Source: Pomphorhynchus laevis
Lineage: Eukaryota; Acanthocephala; Palaeacanthocephala; Echinorhynchida; Pomphorhynchidae
Length of the DNA stretch: 64,000 nucleotides
Assembly (NCBI GenBank): GCA_012934845.2
Contig: WNNJ02003482.1
Coordinates: 168,678 to 232,677 of the forward strand
Direction: 5' to 3'
Shown: positions 46,201 through 57,779 of the stretch, one piece after another
Numbering within the stretch: the stretch's first letter is position 1
Layout: each line of letters starts with the position of its first letter
Notes under the pieces: generated by a model
What the model was told of the DNA's origin: nothing
Database searches by the model: none
The model's input: only the letters and a program-made list of their open reading frames with translations
Made by a program: the position numbers and the translations under genes

Positions 46201-49200
46201 TAAGTAAATAAATTAAATATAAACATTTTAATTATTGTAATATTTTGATTGCTACTAATTTCTCTTTTAACGTTTGATCATAACTTTAATAAACTTTAGA
46301 ATAATTTTTTTAGATTTAATTAAGAAAATTAATTTTTAAATTAATTATTTTATTTATTAAAAATAAATAAAATAATATAATAAAATAATAAATAAATTAA
46401 TATTTATTAATTTATTTATTTAAAATTAATAAATTTTAAAATGAGAAAACGTAATTATCATTTGATTATTAATATTACTATAAACAATAGTATATAATAA
46501 AACATATTATAAAAATTATAATTTTTAATTTAATATTATATAATATAATATTAAATTAAAATATTATAATTTAATATTATAAAAATTATAATATTAAAAC
46601 AAACTAAATTTTTGATTATATACGTTTATAACAAGCATTTTCTAAATGTCATGTTATTTACTTGACGATAATATAAAAGTTATAATAATTAAAGCAATTA
46701 TAACTGAAGAAATAAAACTGAAGAAATATATTAGTTATAATTAAAGCAGTTATAATAATATAACTAGAGAAACTAAAAGTGTAAAGTTGATCTTACCTTA
46801 CTTTTGTTGTTTCTAGCTATTATGTGATTACTTCGCATTGATAATGGTCTGTTAGCTCCATTTACCTTGCTATACAATCCGCATGCATTGCACAGATAAT
46901 TACCCGTTCCATCTCGCCTCCATAATGGAGTAAAATAGGATCCACAATTAACACACTCTCTTCCGTCAGTATATAATGACAAACAACTGGGCGATACCGG
47001 TCCTTAACGGAAATAACTAATTTAAATTTTAAGTAATTACAATTTAATATAATTGAGAAAAATTGCAAGATTTAAAAACATCTTTTTGAATTTAATCGTC
47101 TTGTTTTAAATCTAATGATTTATTGTAAACAGTTTAATAAACAATCATCTAATATAAGTATATGTTTTTTTAGGCATTATTAATTACCCACACGAGAAAT
47201 ATTTGTTAGAGTAAATTGTAACAACGTTTCGGTCAATCACAGTTACCCTTTTCAAGTAAAAGTTTTCAAAACACAAATCGCTTTATATCCCATAAGTACG
47301 GAAGAATTATGACGATGTTTTCTTAGTCCATAGTATCGATAGGAATTTTTAAATTATAATTTGATTTGTTTCAATGCATCCTTTACCACTGCCGTTGATG
47401 TGTATAGACTCAAAAATTAACCGTCTATGATAATTTGATACTTTTGCAAGAATTTTGATATCATCGAATTCAATATTGTGCCCTTTCATAAGGGAAAAGT
47501 TTAAAACGGCAGATGGCATGTCCCCTTTCCTTAAAGCATTACGATGTTCCTTAATTCTAAGTCGTAATGGTCGTTTAGTCTGACCCACGTATGTAGCATC
47601 CCAATCTTTACATTTAATCTCATATACGAGACCTAACTTTTGCTGAGATAAGGGTCTCCGTTTGAACATGGATGCTAGACACCTGCTAGGTGGACAGTAA
47701 ACTGTAGGACGTGATGACGTCTGTCGTCTAATACCATCTTCAAATTTGTTCAGGCTACGGTTGCCAACGAAAGACGATCGCAAATATATTTTAGTTTTTG
47801 CTTGGTTTTTTTTTGTCATGTATCGATGCAAAAAATATACTCTTCGACTTTTGATCTGCCTGGATGATGGCCCATTTAGGAAAGCCACGATTTTTAAGTT
47901 TCGACTTAATAATCGAACTTTCAGTCAACCGAGCACATTTCTCTATAAATAGGTCTGACAGACTATGTTATATGTCTGTTTCCCATTAATCCATATAAAT
48001 GTTTGCTAAAGTGGGTCCAAGCGGAGAGCCCATTGCAATTCCGTCGATTTGATCAAATACGTCCTTCTCAAAATGAAACGCTGACTTTTCAGTACACCAC
48101 ATCAATAGCTCTGTCCACCCGGAAATATTTAGTATCAGATTATCACATTTGTCGGATAAAACGGTCGCAGCAATTTGCACACTAGATCTTAAAGGGACGT
48201 TAGTAAATAATGAAATTACATCCGCTGTTGCGAAGAAACACGTGTTAGCGTTAAAACTCGTGATGTACTTAGCGAATTCTGGGCCATCCTTTATTAGCGA
48301 GAAACTAGGAGATTTGCAAGCATTTAATATTTTGCTGATCATTTTTGCCAGTTTAAGTCCGAAATATATATACGATGCAATAATTGGACGGAATGCTAGG
48401 GTTGGTTTGTGCAATTTCGGGAGCAAATATAGGTATCCAGCTGACGCGCCTGTATATCTAGTTTCGTTATATTGTTGCTTACTCAACTTGCCTTCTTTGT
48501 GCAATTTCAACAAAAACTGGTTGAAAGTCTTCTCTCTCTTGGTCGTTGGATCAGCCGATAATTTAACAAACTTGCTATTCGTTAGTAATAAATTCCCATG
48601 CTCTACATAGTCTTTCACTACTGCTAGTGCTCACTGCGATTGACCGAAACGTTGTTACAATTAACTCTAACAAATTTTTCTCGTGTGGATAATTAATAAT
48701 GCCTACAAAACAGATTACATGGCACACGAATGTAATTATAACAGAATTAATATAAGTATATTAATCAGATCAGATAATTGAGTCTACGTATTTTATACGA
48801 TATATAAAAAGACATAAAGATAAATAATAAATAATTATTATGATTTTATAGATATTATATTTATATCAAGTTAAAATTTTAAATTGAAATATAAAATAAA
48901 ATTCAATTTTTGTGAATTGGCTAATAAAAACATTCGATGTATCAGAATAAGGAATGAAGGTAATCAGGAGGAATTACTTTGTTATCACTTTTCAGCACCT
49001 ATTCTTCGATCCAACAGCAGCGGTGTCAAATACGCGCTGATGAAATTTCTGAGGAAATTAAATTTCTTCAGATGAAATTTAATTATTTAGTGTACCTTTA
49101 CAACAGGTGTAGAATTCTTTTGGTGAAAAATATAAAAATAAATATTTTTGCAAATACTTATTAGAATAAAGTTCAAACAGTCCTTTTTATTTATCTTCTA

Positions 49201-49949
49201 AGATTAAAATATAAATTGATACACATTTTACAAAATACACTTTGTAAACAATAATACATGTAAAATTGTATTATTGTAATGATGCATGTTATATAATAAT
49301 ATATAATATATTACATAATATATTAATATTTTACAAATTTATTTAATAATTAATTATTGTTACTTAATTGATAAAATATTAATAAATTTCAATTAAATTA
49401 ATTATTAATTACTTATTAATTAATACAATGTGGATGATGAAATTTCTCAAATTCTAAAATATTAGCACCTAAATATATATTAATATATTTGTATATTTGG
49501 CTATTCGTTTATGGTTCGTTTACAATCTTTAATTTTCGAAAATAATAATCCTTTTATTAATTTTTCATTTTTAAACAATGAATAACAGGTTTTATTCAAC
49601 CCCTACCGACTGAATCATATTGGGTTTTATCAGAGATTGTCTTTTTCTGACACCATTGATAATAATCACTTGGTCTGTCAAAGTTGTAATTGCAGCTAAC
49701 TCCATTATTGCATTCTTTGAAATAATCATTGGACCATAAATTGGATGTTGTCGAGATTTTTAATAATGAAGGTTGCTGTTGAGTTATGGACTTGCATAAA
49801 TGATGAGGGCACCCTATAGGATAGAGTTCTGTATGTAAAGGCGTCCAACCTTGATTGTAATGTTGTGGAATTTGCTGGATGGTAGCTGTTTGAAACTGGT
49901 TTTTAAATGTACCTTTTAAAATTAAATAATTAGCAATTACAGCATCATA
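43298..49949 (-). CDS. GATA-type zinc-finger transcription factor (three exons seen, partial)
   Basis: Exon A (49949-49607) has a TTTCTAG acceptor, 114 codons rich in His, Gln, Asn and Tyr, and a phase-1 donor at GTAGGG. Exon B (47002-46797), after TTAAG, completes Gly and reads ..[19 protein letters not shown]: the N-finger, C-x2-C-x17-C-x2-C, followed by NRPL; phase-0 donor GTAAGA. Exon C (43435-43298), after CTTAG, gives [31 protein letters not shown], the C-finger, also C-x2-C-x17-C-x2-C. All three phases match. Two tandem fingers define animal GATA factors, which bind WGATAR sites in the nucleus and control endoderm, blood or germ-layer fate (family knowledge). Odd: after the C-finger the usual NRPL is RQPF, and the basic tail must lie in a further exon not found, likewise the N-terminus. 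Introns are 2.6 and 3.4 kb and full of retroelements. Confidence 0.88.
44400..45300 (-). mobile_element. LINE RT remnant in GATA intron
   Basis: The minus strand gives [21 protein letters not shown] (motif 2), [20 protein letters not shown] (motif A) and KFADDITII (motif C, near 44600) in broken frames. It has the same orientation as the GATA gene. Boundaries are approximate. Confidence 0.75.
45301..46790. other. GATA intron remainder, no further features
   Basis: AT-rich, with simple TTAATAT/AAATTAAT runs between 46300 and 46600. No exon or element motif recognised. Confidence 0.5.
47171..48705 (-). mobile_element. PLE-B: conventional Penelope-like element bounded by inverted repeats
   Basis: On the minus strand, 48618-47986 encodes PLE RT ([20 protein letters not shown], then [14 protein letters not shown], then [20 protein letters not shown]) and 47888-47349 the C-terminal GIY-YIG nuclease ([34 protein letters not shown]). 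Order RT then GIY-YIG is the usual PLE layout, opposite to PLE-A. The RT N-terminus is missing (5'-truncated) and motif C is lost between the two frames. Both ends carry the same ~68-bp sequence in inverted orientation (47171-47238 and 48637-48705; TAGGCATTATTAATTA). It sits inside the first GATA intron in gene orientation. Confidence 0.9.
48780..49030 (-). mobile_element. PLE-A 3' module, minus strand
   Basis: Reverse reading from 49030 gives GCGCGTATTTGACACC, GCTGCTGTT, AGGAATAGGTGC, AACAAAG, and TTATTCTGATAC. The first helix has CACC/GGTG where other copies have CCCC/GGGG, a compensatory change. The tail runs on to about 48780. Confidence 0.75.
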
Positions 49950-49959
49950 CTAGAAACAT

Positions 49960-52380
49960 ATTAAAATGTAAAGAAATATCCATAAAATAATTTCCATTTA
50001 ATTAAATTAATTCTAATATTATTTTTATTTATTTCAAATATATATTTCATATATTTCATATATCAAAATGCCGTTGATGATAATTTTTATATTTATAAAC
50101 CAATTGAAATATATAATTAAATTAATTATAATTTAGTAATTAAATTTCGTTTGCAAATTAATAATTAATAATTAATAATTAATTTTTTATTATATTTAAT
50201 AATTAATTCTCACAAATTCGAAATTTGAATTAATAATTAACAATTATTATAACAATTAATTTATATTTTTTAATTTGCATTAAATAAAATTTGCAGAAAT
50301 CAATTATTATCGTGATTGCTTGACACGAAATAAAATGCGATGATCGTAAATTTTTATATTTAAAGATTTGTAATTTACTTTTAATTAATTTTTTAGGATT
50401 TGTACTTTGTTAATTGCATTTCATTGTATAAAATAATGAATAATTAATTATTAAATTAATAAATTATTATAAACAAAACATGCTTACTCTAAATATTTAA
50501 ATTTATTTAATGATTATGGATTAACATTAATATTTCAAATATATTAAAATATTAATTTTATTTTAAATATATGCGCTTTAAATATTTTACTCTATTTTTA
50601 AGAACACAACGGAAACGAATTGTGAAATCAATTTCGTAACCCACACAAAATTTTGAGATTGTAGTTTATTTTTTAATCTTTCGCAATTCTGAAATTTTCA
50701 TTTGATTATTTTAAAGAATCATCTTTAGTCGTTATCTTAATAATCGATAATCATTAGATTTGGCTTTTGAATTTTACTGTATTCAAAAAATAAAAAGTTA
50801 AATATTAAAAATATAACGATCAATAATATATTTTACTTTTTACTGTCAATAACACTTAAAATTCGGATCTGTAAAAGATATGTGAATTTGCTTTGAAAAA
50901 ATGTTGCAAACCTATGTCCTACATCGAATAAATTAATTAAATTATTGATTAAATAATTAATTTTAAAAAATAATAAAATAAATTATATTAAAGTTACAAT
51001 TTTTGTTTAAGTTAAAACATTGACCTATTACTTCAGATTACACAGTATAAATAAATTCGGATAAATAAGAATTGGCTTTATAAAGCAAGCACTGAATAAA
51101 CTTTATGTTTGTTCAATGTTTACAACTTTATTTTCCTATTAACGAAATTTCTAAATTGTCATTTAAAAATAAGAATTCATTATAAATTATAATTTGAAGT
51201 ACTTTAAACAATTAAATTTTACTTCATCAAATGACTAGGTATTATACATTTTCGTATGTTTTTTGCTCAAACTAAATATTGATTGAAACGATCTTGATTA
51301 GAAGTTTCTAGATTAACGATCAAGTATTATCATTGCATACATGGATGATGAAAACATTGTATTTTCTACGAGAATTCATATTATAATTAATTAATATTAT
51401 AAATAATCATGTAAATATTTCATTTTAGTAAATAATATGATTTTTATCGTTATCATTTTATTAACGGAATTTATACGTTTATATGTATATGATTATATTG
51501 ATGATTAAGTTTTATATAATCAATAAACATTATAAATAAGAAACATTTTATTGATATTGTGTAATTATATTATAGAAATAGACGAATCACATTGCTTAAA
51601 TACATCAGCCAATAACATTAAATTAGTGTAGTATTTTTTCTTTCGCGAATAAAACAAGAATTTAATTTATTCCTATTAAACTTGAATACTTTGACAAACA
51701 ATGCCATCTGCAGTGTTTTAAAGAATAAAAGGCTTTAAAGAATAATTGAAATTAATTAATTGAAATCTTAATATTTTAAATTTATTAAAAACTGATTACT
51801 TTTGTAATCAAGTTGTGTATATCAAAAACGTTTATTGATTTTAATGATATTTCTAATAAGTAAGAGCGTTAAAAAGTTGACGATGTCGCTGTCAACAGCG
51901 ATTATTTCGAGGTTTAAAAATAGAGTAATTTCAAAATTCATAGCTTTTGTTTATAAGCTATAAATTCAGAATCGCGGAATAGTTTTTAAAGCTAAATGCA
52001 ATTTTAGATTCCTTGAAGCGACTATAGATTTTATAGTTCAATTCTATCAACAAATTTTATTCATCAAGCAGCTGAGAAAACGAGTCCTTTATTTAGGCCG
52101 AAAAGGATGGACTGTTGCGTTAAGTCCTTTGGCCTTAGCACAACCTGATCCAAACAGGATTTTGTAAAGCCTGAGAATTATAATGGCATACAGATCACTT
52201 AAATTGCAAAGTCACTATTAAATGATCAGCAACAAAATTTAATTAAAAAATCAAAACTTCAAATCGAAGTCCAAAGTCAACACATGCCTCCATAGTGCTA
52301 AATGAAATCGTCTGTTAAGCATTAAGTAACAAATGTTGAAGTAGAATTTAAACATGTTAAATATTTATAGTGTTAATTAA
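49960..52380. other. AT-rich region upstream of GATA exon A, no gene seen
   Basis: About 2.4 kb. Further GATA exons could be here but none can be recognised. No element motifs. Confidence 0.4.
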
Positions 52381-52394
52381 AATTCAAATGTTTT

Positions 52395-52575
52395 AACTTA
52401 AAGGCAAACCATCATAATGTAGAATATCGGCAAATCCACTGTTGACCTGATCGCTGATACGACTTCCCGATAAATCTAGGATCAGCAACTTAGAACTGTC
52501 GGTATCAAGGGAGTTAACGGCTTTAGTCCACATTTCCATAATCAAGTAGTTACGATTTGTTCAAATAACGTTGTT
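52395..52575 (-). mobile_element. LINE RT remnant
   Basis: Minus-strand frame MEMWTKAVNSLDTDSSKLLI then LDLSGSRISDQVNSGF, a decayed motif A region of a CR1-like RT (normally LDFSKAFDRVSH). Confidence 0.6.
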
Positions 52576-53274
52576 TCTGCTTTCGTATTTATATATAAGC
52601 CTTTCTGATTCAGTTATCCGTTTGCCGTTTTTTGTCGTTTTATCATTCATCCCTTTTAAACAAGTGCTTCTGTTCTCGGATAGGATTTTGCGAAACATTT
52701 CGCCTTGACTTTTACAGCGTTTTTATAGAATTAGACATTATCTGTGTATGTAAGACGCTTACATTTTCTTATTTTGCAACGTGACAGTTTATTTTTTCCT
52801 CTTAAAATCTTAGTTTGATAAATGTTGGTTTGCGCTTACTATATGCACATTTGAGTACTTTTGTTTATCCTTTTCTATGTATCATAATTGTATCATAATA
52901 ACTGCGATTACATGGATATTTCATTGCAATATTATTATACAACAACGACCGCAACAGTTAGTAGGAATCAGTAAGAACAAACTGTCACGAGCTCACAGTA
53001 ATTTGCACAGCAAACCATGTGGATGTTTTTATCCTTTTCAAAGACATGCTATAACGATACGTATATTATTCATTCGGTAGCCACACTCTTTAACGGACGA
53101 AGTTTGTTATCATAGAGTGAATTTATTAAGTAATTACTAATTAATTAAGAGAATTTATTAAGTGAAACATCACTTTATTCAAGCAAAATTAATAATTTTA
53201 TCTAAATTACTGCTTTTTTAAAAATATTTTTTTATTACAGATTTTTCATTTACAGATTTTTAGTTCATTATCAT

Positions 53275-53345
53275 TTCACAGCATTCAGGCGTGCCTCATA
53301 AGTCTGTCTTGGGTCCTAACTACTTTTCAAAGTGTTCAGAAACGT
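53275..53345 (+). mobile_element. LINE RT motif B remnant
   Basis: Plus strand SGVPHKSVLGPNYFS, a mutated SGVPQGSVLGPLLFS. Confidence 0.55.
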
Positions 53346-53540
53346 TGAAAGTAATTAAGTCACATCAATCGATTGAAGCAAGATGTTGGCATGCATGATC
53401 AAAACGACGAAGATAGAGGGAAATCGGACGGCTGCGTTGAAGATGCGTTGTAGGGGAAGAAGAATGGATTTAGGAGGTGGAAATTCCTTTAAATGAAAGA
53501 GATTTGGACCACATGGCCAATATATAGATACGATCATGAA
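53346..53540 (-). mobile_element. LINE C-terminal remnant
   Basis: Minus-strand frame with LLPLQRIFNAAVRFPSIF, matching the LQRVQNAAARL block found near the C-terminus of many CR1-type LINEs (family knowledge). Confidence 0.5.
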
Positions 53541-54479
53541 TAATTAGACTAAATATCACGAATATAAATTATGTATGAATATGTAGATCAAATTTATTAT
53601 CTATTTTTTGAAAACAAACTTGCTAATGGTTTTTTGTTTAATATTTAAAGATTTATCTCATTCAACAACTAAATTTTATAATGATTGATTATCGTATTAT
53701 AAAATGTTTAAAAATTGAAAAATATTAACAAATGAAATTAACAAATCGAAACCTCAATTTGTAAGAAATAAATTAAAATTGAAAAATATATTATATAATA
53801 TATAATATTATCGTATTGAAAAATATTAACGAATGAAATTAACAAATTGAGATTTCAATTTGCCAAATGATATTTGATTTTTAATTTGTAAGAAGTTAAT
53901 TTGATTAATCGAAATGTAGTTATAAGAAATGTATAATATGCAGAAAAATCATAAATAAAATAAGGATTTTGAAGTTTATTTATTCAGAGGAGTATACATT
54001 TAAAATTAATTTGAGTGTAATTATGCATTTGTTTTCCAAGCATCCTCTACCTGTAAATATATCCCTGCTTAAGATACAGAGATTGAATGATCTCTTCACT
54101 ATTATTGCTATTAATTTTATAATTCCATTTTTTAAATAATTTGTTTCTCCTTTATTTTTTATTAAGTTTTCATTAAAGGTCTCGACAAATTATACCTATT
54201 CTAATCATCCACTGTAGATTAGTGTTTTTTCCATTTTAACACTATAAATAGTTTGTAGTGTTATAACATTATATAGTTTATAATATAATTAATGAAAAGT
54301 AGTGTTTCAGAAAAACTACATATAATTTGACCATAATTACGTAATTATGGCTTAAAACGACGTAATTAAAGCCTTTTTCCATGAGAAGGCTTTAAAAGCT
54401 AAGTTTAATACGCGTTTAGGAAAAAAATCCTTCTTCAGTCGTCCTCACGAACTCAAATCACATTTTGCTGATTCAGCAA
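53541..54479. other. AT-rich spacer, no gene seen
   Basis: GAAAAATATTAACRAATGAAATTAAC occurs twice (about 53718 and 53816) in two halves of under 20 bases each; otherwise unremarkable. Confidence 0.4.
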
Positions 54480-54745
54480 ATCAGAAAGAATTCAGGCCAG
54501 TCTATAAGTGTTTATCGTATTTAAGTCTAACATCAACTGATTAACCCAGTAATTTTCTATATCTTTAATTGAATCATCTGGAAAGTTGCTCTGGATAATT
54601 TTAATTTTGAAACTGTGACTTGTGTATTTTAACACATGTTGGACGGCATTATTTTCTTTCTTCGTTTTTATATTGGATTTTCTCAAATTACTTCAAACAT
54701 TCATAGATCCACTAGTCTGTCCAATATGCTGAAGTTGACACGTTG
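54480..54745 (-). mobile_element. PLE GIY-YIG fragment
   Basis: Minus-strand frame preceded by IGQTSGS (YIG motif half) and continuing HVLKYTSHSFKIKIIQ..IENYWVNQLMLDLNTINTY, the C-terminal half of a PLE GIY-YIG domain with the conserved Glu and Asn. A frame break separates the two parts. Confidence 0.7.
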
Positions 54746-54859
54746 TACACGTTGTACGACGTGTCAAATTTAGTATATTGGACATACTAGTTATTTATTA
54801 ATTAATAAATATAAGATTTAAATATCGTATAAAATATTAACATCGTTAATTGATTTGAT

Positions 54860-55385
54860 TTGCTTTACTGACAAGTTATTATTGACCTGCAGACTTTGTT
54901 TACCCGTTAAAATAATTTCTGTATTTTATTTCTATTTATTATAGCAGGAGAAGTTTAAATCAACAAAGTATTATTAAAATTTTAAATTTACATATAAATC
55001 AACGAAATATTATAAAAAATAAATTTAAAATAAAATAAAGTTTTACTGACAAGTTAAACTTTAACGCCATATGATTGATAATATAATTTGAATAGTTTAT
55101 ATTAGCGTGTATTTTATATTTAGGTAAAAATATAAAATAAAACATTATAATATTATAATATAAAAATTAATATTTTAAATTAAATATTTTATGTCATAAT
55201 ACTTTTTATCTTAAAATATTAGTGATATACTGATGTCGTGCTTGATATAAAACAAACATTTCCAGCAGAAACCTTTTTAAAAACTTTATTCTTTAAATAG
55301 TCGTTTGTTTTAAAATTTAAATTTTTTACTGACAAGTAGTTAAAAATAATATTTTTTACTACTGACAAGTTAATATTGTTCTATG
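54860..55385. repeat. Four dispersed TTTACTGACAAGTTA motifs
   Basis: Found at about 54863, 55042, 55326 and 55357 (the last two varied by small indels), in otherwise AT-rich DNA. Significance unknown. Confidence 0.7.
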
Positions 55386-55589
55386 GACTTTATTTTCCCG
55401 GTAATTTGAATGTCAGAAATACTAAAGCAATGTATGTATTCTTAATACAAATTATGTATTCTTGATACGACATTATTTTTCTGTTAATTTTCAAGCAAGT
55501 TTAATATATTTTTTTTTCTTATAATGTAGAATTGTACATCAAAAAATATTATTAAAATATTAAATTTACATAATATTAAATTTCTATTA

Positions 55590-56060
55590 AATATTAAATG
55601 AACGCCAAATATTATTAAAAACTTATTCAAACTATTAAGCGAACATGTTTTATGGATAATAAACAATGTGCTTTGTGTTAGAATAAGTTACAATAAATAA
55701 TCAAATATCATCATAGGAAATACGTCATTAGTGCGTATTTGGTCTCGTTGTTATGTTGTGTCGAGGAATAGGGGCCGAAACATGATAGCATAGCATTTCC
55801 TCATGATGATTTCTAATCCTTATTCTTATACATCGTCTGTTATTTATTATTCAATTTATAAAAATTGACTTTTATTTTAAATTTCAATTTTAAATTTTAA
55901 CTTGATATAAATTAATGGTTATTGCTTGTTATTTTTAAAGGAATAGGGGTCGAAACCTGGTAACATAGCAGTTCTTCCTGACGACTCTAATTATTATTCT
56001 GAAACATCGTATATTTATTATTCGATTCTTAAAAATTGACTTTTATTTTGAATTTCAATA
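55590..56060 (+). mobile_element. PLE-A end region with two 3' modules
   Basis: 55590-55690 matches the last coding stretch of PLE-A. The full module follows at 55709-55870: hairpin AAATACG/CGTATTT, helix 1 GGTCTC (55741-55746) with GGGGCC (55771-55776), and helix 2 TGTTATGTT (55749-55757) with AGCATAGCA (55787-55795), every position paired if G-U is allowed. A second, shorter module lies at 55935-56060. Confidence 0.8.
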
Positions 56061-56121
56061 AATAGTATGAAATCTTATATTATTATTAATTATTTCTCTT
56101 TTTATTTATATATAGTATAAA

Positions 56122-56310
56122 ATGCTAACAAAGGATTTATTTTTACGAGGCAAATGCTTGCCTGCTCACAATTACATGACCGCAAAACAACAAAAATCTA
56201 AGTCATGTGACGAGAAGTTCGGAACGGAGACGGTATTTGAATGTGATAAAAGAGGGAGCGCGGCGGACGTCGAGAAGGAGCTGATTGATATAAATATAAA
56301 TAGTAATTAA
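56122..56310 (+). CDS. Small ORF in GC-richer island, unidentified
   Basis: 62 codons, MLTKDLFLRGKCLPAHNYMT and onward, rich in Lys, Glu and Asp, in a stretch with coding-like composition (GGGAGCGCGGCGGACGTCG). No family recognised, and no splice partner is shown. Confidence 0.25.
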   Translation: MLTKDLFLRGKCLPAHNYMTAKQQKSKSCDEKFGTETVFECDKRGSAADVEKELIDININSN

Positions 56311-56390
56311 CTATTTAGTTAACTAGCTACATAATTAATTAATTATTAACTATTTATCTTTACCTTTATCAATATATCTAATAAATACCA

Positions 56391-56489
56391 ATGCAGTCTG
56401 CCGCGATCGCAAAACAGCGCTCGCTGAATAAACCAACAGAGCAGAAAGTCCGTGGCGAGAAAGTCCGTGGACCGTTTAACATTTTTTGA
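56391..56489 (+). CDS. Very small GC-rich ORF, unidentified
   Basis: 32 codons starting MQSAAIAKQRSLNKPTEQKV and ending in VRGPFNIF. Contains a doubled GAGAAAGTCCGTGG-like stretch. GC content is far above the flanks. It may belong with the ORF 80 bp upstream. No function can be assigned. Confidence 0.2.
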   Translation: MQSAAIAKQRSLNKPTEQKVRGEKVRGPFNIF

Positions 56490-57240
56490 TTTTGTTCATG
56501 TTGTTTCCATTTTACAAAAGAAACTAAACTTATTTATGACACAATTAAGAAATATAATTGAATACTCGAAGTGGTTATTCACAGAGATACACTGATATGT
56601 ACAAAGCAATTGATGGTGAAGTATTAAAATGACTCTTAGATACTATTACGAATTGGCGAAATTATATATTTGATATATAAATTATACAATGATAAAGGCC
56701 TAAAGGCCGAAACGTTAAAACAAATCCTTGTTGTTTGTCCGGTGTAAAACTATCTTTAGCTTTACTATTAAGTACTCCTGTGTGAGTCCCGGATCTCAGT
56801 GAAAAAACAAGCTTTATACAAATATTCTGATATTATATTATATATAGGATACGTTTTAAGGATATAATAAAAGGATAAATTTAAGCATATTTTACAATAA
56901 CAAACATTAGTTTTACAATAAACAAGGATTTTTGGATTCAGATTTTTTCAGAAAAAAAATCAGAAATTTTTGTATTTTTACGGATTTTAAAAAATCCGTA
57001 AAAATTAAAGTATTTTAATTTAAAGTATTTTCAATTCTCTATTATATAACAAAATATGAACATATTTTGTTCATGAAAAGCTTTAAATTTTATTTTCTAA
57101 AAACAATTGCTTCCGGGATTTAAGTTATTACATAATTATGTAATTTTTTTCTAGCATTTTTTATAGCATTTCCCTTACTTCGTCATAATTTATCAAAATT
57201 AGGTATTACAAATACCTAATTTTATTTTAAAAATAAAAAA
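56490..57240. other. Spacer with a PLE-type GGCC hairpin
   Basis: At 56697-56713, GGCC-TAAA-GGCC-GAAAC-GTT resembles the end motif of Penelope-like elements. The rest is AT-rich without supported genes. Confidence 0.5.
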
Positions 57241-57249
57241 AGCTTTAAT

Positions 57250-57650
57250 TTAATAAAGTTTTTTGCCTCTGAACACACAAAATAATTCCCTTTGTAAGTT
57301 CTAAAATTCTGTTGTAGAATTAATACTGAAATAGTGTTTTATACCAGTATTAATTTCGATTACCTTACAATATTTTTTAAAATGTGCTTTAATTACTTTA
57401 AGTATTTTATTCATATAGACAGAAAGTGGTTTTAATGTACATTTAAACGCACTACATATGAACCTATGTTTTATTGGATTTTTATGTAATTTGGATTCCA
57501 ATATAATATAGGTATAGTTTTATTATCTAATTCAACCTTTATACCCTTTTTATCCATTATAGAACAGTGACTTGTAATAATTGTTTCTAAACTCAACTCA
57601 CTAAGTTCATATGCTGGATTTACATTTAAATCTTGTTAAGAGGACAATAA
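57250..57650 (-). mobile_element. PLE-A RT fragment, minus strand
   Basis: Minus-strand frame 57501-57301 with ESKLHKNPIKHRFICSAF and IKHYFSINSTTEF, nearly identical to the copies at 2.7 and 38.6 kb. The N-terminal side continues in another frame to about 57640, so there is one frame break. Confidence 0.9.
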
Positions 57651-57779
57651 AAAAATTTTAAATTATGATTTTTAAAAAATCATCTTCAATTTTTTGCTTT
57701 TAAAAACGAAACATAGAAAAAAAAACAATAGAAAACAGTCAGTCGTTAAAAATTCGTTCGCTTCTTTAATTTTGTTACC

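Noticed and set aside
52877-53080. 67-codon plus-strand ORF
   Set aside because: No motif, no splice or coding support; region otherwise has only LINE scraps.
55741-55795. HDV-like ribozyme call for the PLE-A 3' module
   Set aside because: The crossing helix order fits, but no third helix, P1.1 or catalytic C could be assigned; kept only as a pseudoknot-capable module.
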